DNA from: an uncultured Serinicoccus sp.
GTDB taxonomy: Bacteria; Actinomycetota; Actinomycetes; Actinomycetales; Dermatophilaceae
DNA length: 64,000 nucleotides
Direction of reading: 5' to 3'
Assembly: GCF_947500995.1 (NCBI RefSeq)
Contig: NZ_CANMUA010000009.1
Coordinates: 1-64,000, forward strand
Below, piece after piece: positions 24,656 through 32,530 of this stretch. A program made the position numbers and the translations under genes. Each line of letters starts with the position of its first letter. Positions within the stretch are counted from its first letter, which is position 1. The notes below the pieces were generated by a model. The model was not told the origin of the DNA. It saw only the letters and a program-made list of their open reading frames with translations, and searched no databases.

Positions 24656-26071
24656 ATGAGCCCTGTCCCGTCCGTGTCGAACTCCATCACCGTCCGCCTC
24701 GAGCTGCCGGCCCGCGTCACCGCCGTCTCCGAGATCACCACCGCGGTCGCGCACGTTGGCGGCATGGTGACCGCGGTCGACATCAGCGACTCGGGCACCG
24801 AGCGGCTGCAGGCCGACCTCACCATCGCGACCTACGGCACGGACCACGCCGCCGAGGTCGTCGAGGCCATCAGCGAGGTCGACGGGGTGGAGATCGGGCG
24901 GGTCAGCGACCGCACCTTCCTGGCTCACCTGGGCGGCAAGCTGGAGGTGAAGTCCAAGCTGCCGATCCGCAACCGCGACGACCTGTCCCTGGTCTACACC
25001 CCGGGTGTGGCCAAGATCTGCCAGGCCATCGCCGAGAACCCCGAGGACGCCCGCAGCCTCACCATCAAGCGCAACACCGTCGCCGTCGTCACCGACGGCT
25101 CGGCCGTCCTGGGGCTGGGCGACATCGGGCCGCTCGCGGCGATGCCGGTCATGGAGGGCAAGGCCGCGCTCTTCAAGCGGTTCGCGGACATCGACGCGTT
25201 CCCCATCTGCCTCGACGCCCACGACAGCGACGAGATCGTCCGCGTCGTCAAGGCGATCGCGCCCGGCTTCGCCGGCATCAACCTCGAGGACATCTCCGCC
25301 CCCCGCTGCTTCGAGATCGAGGCGCGGCTGCGCCGGGAGCTGGACATCCCGGTCTTCCACGACGACCAGCACGGCACCGCGATCGTCGCGCTGGCCGCCC
25401 TGAAGAACTCCTTGCGGGTGGTCGACAAGGAGCTCGGGTCGGTCAAGATCGTCATGTCCGGCGCGGGTGCGGCCGGGTCGGCGATCATCCGCCTGCTGCT
25501 GCAGGCCGGGGCCACCGACGTGCTGGTCGCCGATGTCGACGGGGTCATCCACCCGCGGCGGCCCGACGTCATGCGCGGCGACAACGGCAACCTCGCCTGG
25601 ATCGCCAGCCAGACCAACCGCGGCCTGGAGACCGGCACCCTCAAGGAGGCCCTCGTCGGGGCGGACGTGTTCATCGGGGTCTCCGCGGGCAACATCCTGA
25701 CGGGCGAGGACATCGCCCGGATGAACGACGACGCGGTCGTCTTCGCGATGGCCAACCCGGTGCCCGAGGTCGACCCCGTCGAGGCGGGCCAGCACGCCAC
25801 CGTCGTCGCCACGGGGCGCAGCGACTTCGCCAACCAGATCAACAACGTGCTGGTCTTCCCGGGGGTCTTCCGCGGGCTGCTCGACGCCGCGAGCGACCAC
25901 ATCGACGACGAGATGCTCCTGGCCGCGGCCTCGGCGCTGGCCGACGTGGTCACCGCCGACGAGCTCAACCCCACCTACATCATCCCGAGCGTCTTCAACC
26001 CCAAGGCGACCAAGGCGGTCGCCCAGGCGGTCGAGCAGGCCGCGCGGGCGCGGCGCGAGGCGACGAGCTGA
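24656..26071 (+). CDS. NAD-dependent malic enzyme with N-terminal ACT domain
   Basis: A 471-residue enzyme that oxidatively decarboxylates malate to pyruvate. Residues about 10-80 form an ACT-like regulatory domain, often found in actinobacterial and Gram-positive short malic enzymes. The catalytic part shows SLVYTPGVA, lysine in VMEGKAALFK, metal-binding FHDDQHGTA and the Rossmann GAGAAGSAI. The start at ATG 24656 gives the full ACT domain. It lies 91 bp after the ABC operon and probably has its own promoter (CACAAT near 24645). Whether it prefers NAD or NADP cannot be fixed here. Confidence 0.94.
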   Translation: MSPVPSVSNSITVRLELPARVTAVSEITTAVAHVGGMVTAVDISDSGTERLQADLTIATYGTDHAAEVVEAISEVDGVEIGRVSDRTFLAHLGGKLEVKSKLPIRNRDDLSLVYTPGVAKICQAIAENPEDARSLTIKRNTVAVVTDGSAVLGLGDIGPLAAMPVMEGKAALFKRFADIDAFPICLDAHDSDEIVRVVKAIAPGFAGINLEDISAPRCFEIEARLRRELDIPVFHDDQHGTAIVALAALKNSLRVVDKELGSVKIVMSGAGAAGSAIIRLLLQAGATDVLVADVDGVIHPRRPDVMRGDNGNLAWIASQTNRGLETGTLKEALVGADVFIGVSAGNILTGEDIARMNDDAVVFAMANPVPEVDPVEAGQHATVVATGRSDFANQINNVLVFPGVFRGLLDAASDHIDDEMLLAAASALADVVTADELNPTYIIPSVFNPKATKAVAQAVEQAARARREATS

Positions 26072-26115
26072 CGGTCGGCCCGCGGGGTCCGCACCGGACG
26101 CCCGGCCTGGACCTC

Positions 26116-26493
26116 GTGGTGGTGCTCGGGTGGTTCGCGCTGCTCGTCTCGCTCCTCGTCCAGGCCTACGGGCTCTACGCCCCGCAGGCGCCCGGGCCCG
26201 CCGGCGTCCCCGGTCTGGACAAGGTCGGCCACCTCCTCGCCTTCGCCGTCCCCGCAGCCCTGGCCTGGTGGCTGCGGGCGCGCTGGCTGGTGCCCGTCCT
26301 CGTGCTCCACGCCCTCGTGAGCGAGCCCCTGCAGCAGCTGCTCGCACCGGGCCGGCAGGCCGACCTGCTGGACGCCGTCGCGGACCTCCTGGGCGTGGCG
26401 CTCGGTGTCTGGGTCGCCGCGACGACCAGGCGTCGGTGGGGTCATGATGGGGACATGGGCGAAACCTCGACGCCGACGAGGCGGCAGTCGTGA
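26116..26493 (+). CDS. VanZ-like membrane protein
   Basis: A 125-residue protein with three to four hydrophobic segments and the VanZ-like signature GLDKVGHLLAFA followed by SEPLQQLLAPGRQADLLDAVAD, as in short VanZ proteins. Function is unknown; the VanZ family is named for a teicoplanin-resistance accessory protein. The start GTG 26116 is uncertain, since several GTG codons are tandem there. It ends with a GTGA overlap with yqgE. Confidence 0.8.
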   Translation: MVVLGWFALLVSLLVQAYGLYAPQAPGPAGVPGLDKVGHLLAFAVPAALAWWLRARWLVPVLVLHALVSEPLQQLLAPGRQADLLDAVADLLGVALGVWVAATTRRRWGHDGDMGETSTPTRRQS

Positions 26494-27068
26494 GCCCGCC
26501 GCGCCAGGAGCGGGGCGAGGTCACCGGCCAGCTGCTCGTGGCGACCCCGCTGACCGGAGAGCCTTTCGCCGGGTCCGTCGTGCTCGTCCTGCACCACGAC
26601 GAGGACGGCGCCCACGGGCTCGTCCTCAACCAGCCGATGGAGGCCGGCGTCGACGCGGTGCTGCCGGAGTGGCAGCCCTTCGTCACCGACCCGGGGGTGC
26701 TCTTCCGCGGCGGCCCGGTGGGTCGTGACACGGCCATGGGCCTGGTGAGCGTGCCGGGGCACCTGCCGGAGGACCCGCCCCTGGGCACCCAGCTGCTCTT
26801 CGGCGGGATCGGGCTGGTCGACCTGGACGCCCCGGCGCCGCTGGTGGTGCCGGAGCTCGGTGCCTTCCGGATCTTCGTGGGCTACAGCGGCTGGTCCGCC
26901 GGCCAGCTCGACTCCGAGATCCGGCACGGCGCGTGGGAGGTCGTGCCCCGCGAGCCGCGCGACGCCTTCCGCGAGGACACCACCGGCCTCTGGCGGGAGG
27001 TGCTGCTGCGCCAGCGCTCGGCGGCCTCCTTCCTCACCACGTGGACCGAGCACCCCGAGCGCAACTGA
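26490..27068 (+). CDS. YqgE/AlgH family protein (UPF0301)
   Basis: A 192-residue protein with the family start GQLLVATPLTG, the GLVLNQP motif, the FRGGPV motif and the IFVGYSGWSAGQLDSEI segment. YqgE has a known alpha/beta fold but no settled biochemical role; AlgH affects gene regulation in Pseudomonas. GTG 26490 overlaps the VanZ-like stop by 4 bp. No regulatory site is evident. Confidence 0.92.
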   Translation: MSPPRQERGEVTGQLLVATPLTGEPFAGSVVLVLHHDEDGAHGLVLNQPMEAGVDAVLPEWQPFVTDPGVLFRGGPVGRDTAMGLVSVPGHLPEDPPLGTQLLFGGIGLVDLDAPAPLVVPELGAFRIFVGYSGWSAGQLDSEIRHGAWEVVPREPRDAFREDTTGLWREVLLRQRSAASFLTTWTEHPERN

Positions 27069-27071
27069 CCG

Positions 27072-27133
27072 GGCGTCGCCGGCGGTCGGCCGCGCGCCGG
27101 CGGGGTGTCACCGGTGTCCGGCTCGGCGACGCC
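27072..27133. terminator. Inverted repeat between convergent yqgE and DUF3039 genes
   Basis: Perfect 10-bp arms GGCGTCGCCG (27072-27081) and CGGCGACGCC (27124-27133), with further dyads between them. It lies in the 86-bp gap of a convergent pair. No T-run follows, as is usual for high-GC actinobacterial terminators. Confidence 0.4.
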
Positions 27134-27154
27134 ACGACGTCGACCGTGGGTGGC

Positions 27155-27493
27155 TCAGCCCTCGCCGCCGGACCCCCCACCGGACCCGCCACCGTCCTGC
27201 GGCTCGCGCAGCCCTTCGTAGATCTCCTTGCACTGCGGGCACACCGGGAAGCGCTGCGGGTCACGCCCCGGCACCCAGATCTTGCCGCAGAGGGCGATCA
27301 CGGGGTCGCCGCTGAGGGCCGACTCCATGATCTTCTCCTTGCGGACGTAGTGCGAGAAGCGCTCGTGGTCGCCCGGCTCGGAGAGGTCGGGCTGGACCCG
27401 GGTGTCCTCGCGCTCCAGCACGGCGGTCTGCGTCGCCGGCTGGGTCGGCGCCTCGGGCGCGTCGAGGGGCTGGTCGGACATGCGGACGCTCAT
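27155..27493 (-). CDS. DUF3039 protein
   Basis: A 112-residue protein with the actinobacterial DUF3039 core (DHERFSHYVRKEKIMESAL), then ALCGK and PVCPQCKEIYE, giving C-x(n)-C-x2-C residues that look like a zinc site. The C-terminus is a Gly/Ser run. It is divergent from the helicase at 27626, a pairing I recall as common in this phylum. Function is unknown; the zinc-ribbon-like part and context suggest nucleic-acid work (inference). An alternative start is ATG 27481. Confidence 0.85.
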   Translation of the reverse strand: MSVRMSDQPLDAPEAPTQPATQTAVLEREDTRVQPDLSEPGDHERFSHYVRKEKIMESALSGDPVIALCGKIWVPGRDPQRFPVCPQCKEIYEGLREPQDGGGSGGGSGGEG

Positions 27494-27611
27494 GCGCCCC
27501 AGTCTAGGCGCGCCCCGGTATGCCCGCCCGCGGGCGTGAGGGACGGCATACCACGGGGTGCGGCGCCCCCAGGGGAGCGGGAGGCCCGGTGAGTCGGATC
27601 CGGAAACGACC

Positions 27612-27617
27612 TATCCT
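27612..27617 (+). promoter_or_regulatory. -10 box TATCCT of the helicase gene
   Basis: TATCCT ends 8 nt before ATG 27626, which suggests a leaderless or near-leaderless mRNA. Confidence 0.5.
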
Positions 27618-27625
27618 GCGAGTCG

Positions 27626-29374
27626 ATGTCCACTTCAGCCGCCTCCCACCTGCCCCCCGCCTATCCCGAGCGTGCCGCCTGGGGCACGGCGGGCAAGCTG
27701 CGTGCCTGGCAGGCGGACGCGCTGCAGACCTACCTCGCCGAGCGCCCCCGTGACTTCCTCGCGGTGGCGACGCCCGGGGCGGGCAAGACCACCTTCGCGC
27801 TGCGCGTCGCGACCGAGCTGCTGGACCGTGGCGAGGTGCAGCGCATCACGGTCGTGGCGCCCACCGAGCACCTCAAGACCCAGTGGGCCGAGGCGGCCGC
27901 CAAGGTGGGCATCCGCATCGACCCGCGCTTCGCCAACGCGCAGGGGCGGCACAGCCAGGACTTCGACGGCGTCGCGGTGACGTATGCCGGTGTCGCCAGC
28001 AAGCCGCTGCTGCACCGGGCCCGGACCGAGGCGGCGCGCACGCTGGTGATCCTCGACGAGGTGCACCACGGCGGCGACGCGCTGTCCTGGGGGGAGGCCG
28101 TGCGCGACGCCTTCGAGCCGGCGACCCGTCGGCTGGCGCTGACCGGCACGCCGTTCCGGTCCGACACCGCGGCCATCCCGTTCGTGCGCTACGAGATGGA
28201 CGCCGAGGGGATCCTGCGGTCGTCGGCGGACTACACCTACGGCTACGCCGAGGCCCTGCGCGACGGCGTCGTGCGGCCCGTCCTGTTCCTGTCCTACGGC
28301 GGCACGATGCGCTGGCGGACCAAGGTGGGCGACGAGCTGGAGGCGCGGCTGGGGGAGCCGTTGACGCAGGACGTCACCAAGCAGGCCTGGCGCACCGCGC
28401 TGGACCCGGCCGGCGACTGGGTGCCGGCGGTGCTGCGGGCGGCGGACAGGCGGTTGACCGAGGTGCGCCGGCACGTCGAGGACGCCGGCGGTCTCGTCAT
28501 CGCCTCCGACCAGCGCTCGGCGCGGGCCTACGCCAAGCAGCTGCGCGAGATCACCGGGGAGGCGGCGACGGTCGTGCTGTCCGACGACGTCGGGGCCTCG
28601 GCCCGGATCGAGGAGTTCGCCGCCGGGGACTCGCGCTGGATGGTCGCCGTCCGGATGGTGTCCGAGGGGGTGGACGTGCCGCGGCTGGCGGTGGGGGTCT
28701 ACGCCACCTCGACGTCGACACCCCTGTTCTTCGCGCAGGCGGTGGGCCGCTTCGTGCGGGCCCGGCGCCGTGGCGAGACCGCCTCGGTCTTCCTGCCCAA
28801 CGTGCCGCTGCTCCTGGGGCACGCCGGCTCGATGGAGCTGGAGCGCGACCACGCGCTCAACCGCAAGGACGGCGGGGAGGACCAGCTGTGGTCGGAGGAG
28901 GACGGTCTGCTCGAGCAGGCGCAGGCCGCCGAGGGGGCGGCGGACGACCTCGCCGGCAGCTACGAGGCGATCGGGTCGGACGCGGAGTTCGACCACGTGC
29001 TCTTCGACGCCGAGCAGTTCGGCCTGGGTGGGGTGCCCGGGTCGGAGGACGAGGACGACTACCTCGGCCTGCCCGGGCTCCTGGAGCCGGACCAGGTCGC
29101 GACCCTGCTGCGCGAACGGCAGAAGAAGCAGGTCGGGCGCGACGGTGGCCAGGCGCGGGCCCAGGCCGTGTCCGCCCACCGAGCCCTCGCCGAGCACCGC
29201 AAGGAGCTCAACAAGCTGGTCTCCGCCTACGCCCAGAAGAAGGGCCAGCCGCACGCCGTCGTGCACGCCGAGCTGCGCCGCGCCTGCGGCGGCCCCGAGC
29301 TCGCGACCGCCACGTCCGAGCAGGTCCGCGACCGCATCGAGTCGATCCGGCGGTGGTTCGTGGGCCGCCGCTGA
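27626..29374 (+). CDS. DEAD/DEAH-box (superfamily 2) helicase
   Basis: A 582-residue SF2 helicase related to the XPB/RadD/UvrB-like group. Motifs: Q/Ia region KLRAWQADAL, motif I ATPGAGKTT (about 47-55), motif II LDEVHH (about 147-152), motif III LTGTPFR, motif V EGVDVPRL and motif VI QAVGRFVRARR. The C-terminal 130 residues are charged and lack a known nuclease. Probably a DNA-repair or nucleic-acid-remodelling enzyme. It is divergent from DUF3039 and followed by a tandem 22-bp repeat array right after the stop codon. Confidence 0.92.
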   Translation: MSTSAASHLPPAYPERAAWGTAGKLRAWQADALQTYLAERPRDFLAVATPGAGKTTFALRVATELLDRGEVQRITVVAPTEHLKTQWAEAAAKVGIRIDPRFANAQGRHSQDFDGVAVTYAGVASKPLLHRARTEAARTLVILDEVHHGGDALSWGEAVRDAFEPATRRLALTGTPFRSDTAAIPFVRYEMDAEGILRSSADYTYGYAEALRDGVVRPVLFLSYGGTMRWRTKVGDELEARLGEPLTQDVTKQAWRTALDPAGDWVPAVLRAADRRLTEVRRHVEDAGGLVIASDQRSARAYAKQLREITGEAATVVLSDDVGASARIEEFAAGDSRWMVAVRMVSEGVDVPRLAVGVYATSTSTPLFFAQAVGRFVRARRRGETASVFLPNVPLLLGHAGSMELERDHALNRKDGGEDQLWSEEDGLLEQAQAAEGAADDLAGSYEAIGSDAEFDHVLFDAEQFGLGGVPGSEDEDDYLGLPGLLEPDQVATLLRERQKKQVGRDGGQARAQAVSAHRALAEHRKELNKLVSAYAQKKGQPHAVVHAELRRACGGPELATATSEQVRDRIESIRRWFVGRR

Positions 29375-29384
29375 CGCCATACCC

Positions 29385-29450
29385 GCACCGGACGCGCGGT
29401 CAGCACGCACCGGACGCGTGGTCAGGACGCACCGAACGCGTGGTCAGACC
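29385..29450. repeat. 22-bp tandem repeat array, three units
   Basis: Three consecutive 22-bp units start at 29385, 29407 and 29429. Each has the form GCACCG(G/A)ACGCG(C/T)GGTCAG plus three variable bases. They begin 10 bp after the helicase stop. The reverse complement matches the units of the array at 45376-45485. Confidence 0.8.
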
Positions 29451-29454
29451 GTGA

Positions 29455-29553
29455 CCTGTGCACGCCACATCCGCCACAAGAGTACCTGTGCACGGATCTG
29501 CAGCCGGTGCGGAGGTTCTACGGCATGCACAGGCGGCACCTGGCGTGCACAGG
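29455..29553. repeat. TGTGCA-type intergenic element, copy 1
   Basis: CCTGTGCA at 29455 and 29485 is answered by TGCACAGG at 29526 and 29546, a nested inverted arrangement. The core between 29489 and 29533 (GTGCACGGAT through GGTTCTACGGCATGCACAGG) recurs at 30697 and 32323. It is downstream of the helicase and downstream of the AbiEi-like gene; nothing else is recognisable between 29554 and 29659. Confidence 0.75.
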
Positions 29554-29659
29554 CCGGGCTGATCGAGCCCAGGCGCTGCGTAGCCGGTCGTGACCCGACG
29601 GCTCATGATGACCGGCACGCCGGGCCGGAAAGGCCGTCGTCTGAGGCTGCGAGGGTGGC

Positions 29660-30616
29660 TCAGGCCGGGGTCGCGCGCCGAGCGAGCCCACGGGCCATGG
29701 CCGCCCGGATCTTGGCGACGACGCGCTCGGGGTGGGCCAGCTCGTCCCAGGTGATGCGCACCACCTCGTAGCCGAGTGTCCGGAGACGGTCCTCGCGCCA
29801 CTTCTCGGCCATCAGGTCGCGGGAGGAGCCGTACTTGAGCGCCCCGTCGAACTCGACCACCGTCCACGCCTCCCGCAGCAGGAAGTCGACGAAGCCGACC
29901 AGCTCGCCGTGCTCGTCGCAGATCATCGCCTGGAGCTCCGGGACCGGCAGCCCGGCTTCGAGCATGATCCAGCGGGCCCGGGTCTCACCGGCCGACCCGC
30001 TCAGACCGGTGGCGTGCTCGACCACCGTGCGGACGGCGGGGGCACCGTGCCCGAAGGACCCTTCCCGGCCCGCCTGACGCAGCCGCTCGATGGTCGTCGC
30101 CTTCTGCCGCAGCGCGATGTCCGCGCTGACCAGCCCGGCCACCAGCCCCATGGACCCGGCCACCTGCAGACAGGCCAGGGCGGGGTCGACGACGGGCGGC
30201 TCCCGGCTCGCCGGGTCGTCCGGGAAGATCACCCACGTCGGGCTGACCGGTGGGTGGATGTGCACGACACCGTCGCTACGCCCCCGCTGGGCGTCGGTCC
30301 GCGTGAGATGCACCCTGTCGTCGACCCCGAAGGTCCCGATCTGGCAGACCTCGAGCCCGCTCTGGTGGCTCAGGGCGTACGGGCGGCCGGGTCCGCAGAG
30401 CTTCGTCGCGACCGCTCGCGCCCGGAGCTCGTGCAGCTGCCACGGAGCCGCCCCACGCCATACCTCGCCCGACACGAAGCAGTCCCTGCGGATCCGCACC
30501 AGGACGCCTCTGGCGATGAGTCTGCGGATCTGGGTACGGGTGAGGCCGAGGGCCCGCAGGTCGTCACCGCTGGCGACGTGGTGCTGGGCGGACAGGCGGG
30601 CCTGGAGGTGCTCCAT
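29660..30616 (-). CDS. AbiEi-like winged helix fused to DUF559/Vsr-like endonuclease domain
   Basis: A 318-residue protein. The N-terminal 60 residues form a winged helix like AbiEi antitoxins (VASGDDLRALGLTRTQIRRLIARGVL). The middle resembles the AbiEi C-terminal family. The last 110 residues look like a DUF559/very-short-patch-repair-type PD-(D/E)xK nuclease fold: GFVDFLL, then WTVVEFDGALKYG, EKWREDRLRTLGYEVVRITWDEL. No AbiEii nucleotidyltransferase toxin is adjacent, so this is a solitary protein common in actinobacteria. It is flanked on both sides by the TGTGCA-type element. Function unproven. Confidence 0.8.
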   Translation of the reverse strand: MEHLQARLSAQHHVASGDDLRALGLTRTQIRRLIARGVLVRIRRDCFVSGEVWRGAAPWQLHELRARAVATKLCGPGRPYALSHQSGLEVCQIGTFGVDDRVHLTRTDAQRGRSDGVVHIHPPVSPTWVIFPDDPASREPPVVDPALACLQVAGSMGLVAGLVSADIALRQKATTIERLRQAGREGSFGHGAPAVRTVVEHATGLSGSAGETRARWIMLEAGLPVPELQAMICDEHGELVGFVDFLLREAWTVVEFDGALKYGSSRDLMAEKWREDRLRTLGYEVVRITWDELAHPERVVAKIRAAMARGLARRATPA

Positions 30617-30696
30617 GGCGACCCACTGTGGCCGATGCCGGTGTCGCGGACGGGCCGTTGTCCACAGGTGGCGGGGTGTGGAAAGACCGTGGCGAG

Positions 30697-30828
30697 CCTG
30701 TGCACGGATATGTACATGGTGCACAGGTTCTACCGCCTGCACAGGCTGCATCAGCGTGTACAGGTGGGGGTGGGGCGCCTGTGACGTGCTCAGGTATGCC
30801 GGGGGCGCGGCCGCGGGAGGTGCACAGG
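30697..30828. repeat. TGTGCA-type intergenic element, copy 2
   Basis: CCTGTGCA at 30697 is answered by TGCACAGG at 30720, 30738 and 30821 and by the variant TGTACAGG at 30757. It shares GTGCACGGAT, AGGTTCTAC and GGTGGGGGTGGGGCGC with copy 3. It fills most of the 308-bp gap 30617-30924 between the divergent AbiEi-like and P450 genes, and carries two GGTATGCC octamers (near 30793 and 30828). Confidence 0.75.
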
Positions 30829-30910
30829 TATGCCGGGTGGCGCGACCGGGGGAGGTGCACAACTATGCCGGGAGGTGCGGCAGGTGATGAGACGTCGCCT
30901 CGACGAGCGG

Positions 30911-30916
30911 TAGCGT
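30911..30916 (+). promoter_or_regulatory. -10 box TAGCGT of the P450 gene
   Basis: TAGCGT ends 8 nt before ATG 30925; this places transcription start close to the start codon. Confidence 0.4.
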
Positions 30917-30924
30917 GCGGAGGC

Positions 30925-32244
30925 ATGCGCACCCGACAGCCGGAGCGCGGGGGACTGCCGCCGGGCCCGCGGACCCCGGCGCTGCTCCAGACGATCCAGG
31001 CGTTCACCGATCGGCAGGGCACCTTCGAGCGGCACCGCTCCCGGTACGGCGACCCCTTCACCGTCCGCATGCTGCCCGGCCCGCAGCACCTCGTGCTCTT
31101 CAGCGACCCCGAGGCGATCAAGGAGATCTTCGCCGGCGACCCGGTCGAGCTGAGCGGGGCCCAGGGCAACGAGATGCTGCGCGCCGCGATGGGCGACCGC
31201 TCGGTCATGCTCAACGACGGCGACGCGCACCGAGCCATCCGGCGCTACCTCATGCCGGCCTTCTCCCCGGCAGCGGTGCGCGCATACCGTCCGGTCGTGG
31301 AGCGCGCGGCCACGGACGAGGTCGACACCTGGGTCCCCGGCTCCTCGGTCGTCGCCCTGGAGCGGATGAGCCGGGTGACGCTGGCGGTGATGATGCAGGT
31401 CGTCCTCGGCGCCAGCGACCCGGACCGGCTGGCCGCGCTGCGCCCGCGGGTGCTGCGGCTGGTCGAGGTGGACCCGGTCGTGGTCGGGGGCTGGCTCTAC
31501 CCGCGGCTGCGCGCGCTGCCGCCGTGGCGCGGGCACGCCCGCAACCTCGCGGCGATCGACGAGCTCATCCGCGCCGAGGTGCACCAGCGCCGGACCGGCC
31601 ACGCGTCCGAGACCCCGGACCTGCTCGACCAGCTGCTCGCCGTCGGCGCCGACACCGACGACCGGGAGCCGCTGACCACGCAGGAGATCCGTGACCAGGT
31701 CGTGACCCTGCTGCTCGCCGGCTACGAGACCACGGCCTCGACCCTGGTCTGGACGCTGCACGAGCTCGGCCGGGACGAGCAGGCCCGCGCCCGCGCCCGC
31801 CGGGCCGCCCAGGAGGGTGACGAGGAGCACCTGGAGGCCTGCGTCAAGGAGGCGATGCGGCTGCACCCGATCATCGACTACGTCGCCCGCACCCTGCGCA
31901 GCGACCAGCGGATCGGCGGCGTCGACCTGCCCGCCGGCGCGACCGCCGCCCCGGCGATCCTGCTCGCGCACCACGACCCCGACGCCTTCCCGGAGCCGGG
32001 CACGTTCCGACCCGAGCGCTTCCTCGGCGAGGGTCCCGCCGCGCACACCTACCTCCCGTTCGGCGGAGGAGTCCGCCGGTGCATCGGCGCCCCCTTCGCG
32101 CTCATGGAGGGCGTGGTCGTGCTGCGCGAGGTCCTGACCCGCGTCGACGTCGTCGCCGATGCCCCGGCGCGCACCCGGCTGCGCAACATCACCAACGTCC
32201 CGGCCGACGGCGCCCCGCTGCGGGTACGTCCTCTGCACGTTTGA
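30925..32244 (+). CDS. Cytochrome P450
   Basis: A 439-residue soluble P450. The I-helix oxygen-binding motif is LLAGYETTAS, the K-helix E-x-x-R is CVKEAMRLHP, the PERF-like motif is FRPERFLG, and the heme loop is FGGGVRRCIGA with the axial cysteine. The N-terminus (PPGPRTPALLQTIQAF) has the proline-rich hinge but no membrane anchor. It is a monooxygenase needing a ferredoxin partner, and none is encoded nearby. The substrate is unknown. Both flanks carry the TGTGCA-type element, so it stands as an isolated unit. Confidence 0.95.
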   Translation: MRTRQPERGGLPPGPRTPALLQTIQAFTDRQGTFERHRSRYGDPFTVRMLPGPQHLVLFSDPEAIKEIFAGDPVELSGAQGNEMLRAAMGDRSVMLNDGDAHRAIRRYLMPAFSPAAVRAYRPVVERAATDEVDTWVPGSSVVALERMSRVTLAVMMQVVLGASDPDRLAALRPRVLRLVEVDPVVVGGWLYPRLRALPPWRGHARNLAAIDELIRAEVHQRRTGHASETPDLLDQLLAVGADTDDREPLTTQEIRDQVVTLLLAGYETTASTLVWTLHELGRDEQARARARRAAQEGDEEHLEACVKEAMRLHPIIDYVARTLRSDQRIGGVDLPAGATAAPAILLAHHDPDAFPEPGTFRPERFLGEGPAAHTYLPFGGGVRRCIGAPFALMEGVVVLREVLTRVDVVADAPARTRLRNITNVPADGAPLRVRPLHV

Positions 32245-32322
32245 CCGCCACCCCTGCTCCAGCCGAACGGTGCGCCCTGGGCCAGAGGTATGGCGGTGGG
32301 GTGCAGGGACCACCGCGGCTGG

Positions 32323-32420
32323 TCTGTGCACGGATGTGCAGCCGGTACGCAGGTTCTACGGCATGCACAGGCTGCACGACCGTGCACAGGTGGGGGTGGG
32401 GCGCGGGTGGCGTGCACAGG
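32323..32420. repeat. TGTGCA-type intergenic element, copy 3
   Basis: TCTGTGCA at 32323 is answered by TGCACAGG at 32364, 32383 and 32413. The core from GTGCACGGAT to ATGCACAGGC is nearly identical to copy 1, and the following GGTGGGGGTGGGGCGC matches copy 2. It lies in the 286-bp gap between the P450 and RDD genes; nothing else in that gap is recognisable except the promoter near 32518. Confidence 0.75.
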
Positions 32421-32517
32421 TATGGCCCGCCGGCACGGCTGGTCGATGGCCCAGACCGTCGCACGCCCGTCGCAGGGCCGGCGGGGCAGCGGTGCCGGAG
32501 CAGGTCGCCCGCGCGGA

Positions 32518-32523
32518 TAGTCT
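32518..32523 (+). promoter_or_regulatory. -10 box TAGTCT of the RDD-protein gene
   Basis: TAGTCT ends 7 nt before ATG 32531, consistent with a leaderless mRNA. Confidence 0.5.
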
Positions 32524-32530
32524 GACCACC

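Noticed and set aside
20947-24825. A 1292-residue open frame on the minus strand across the ABC transporter
   Set aside because: It is antisense to four genes with clear families. Its translation is Arg/Gly/Pro-rich without domains, the usual artefact of 72% GC.
29385-29450. CRISPR array
   Set aside because: Units are tandem with a 22-bp period and no spacers, and no cas gene is present. The same holds for 45376-45485.
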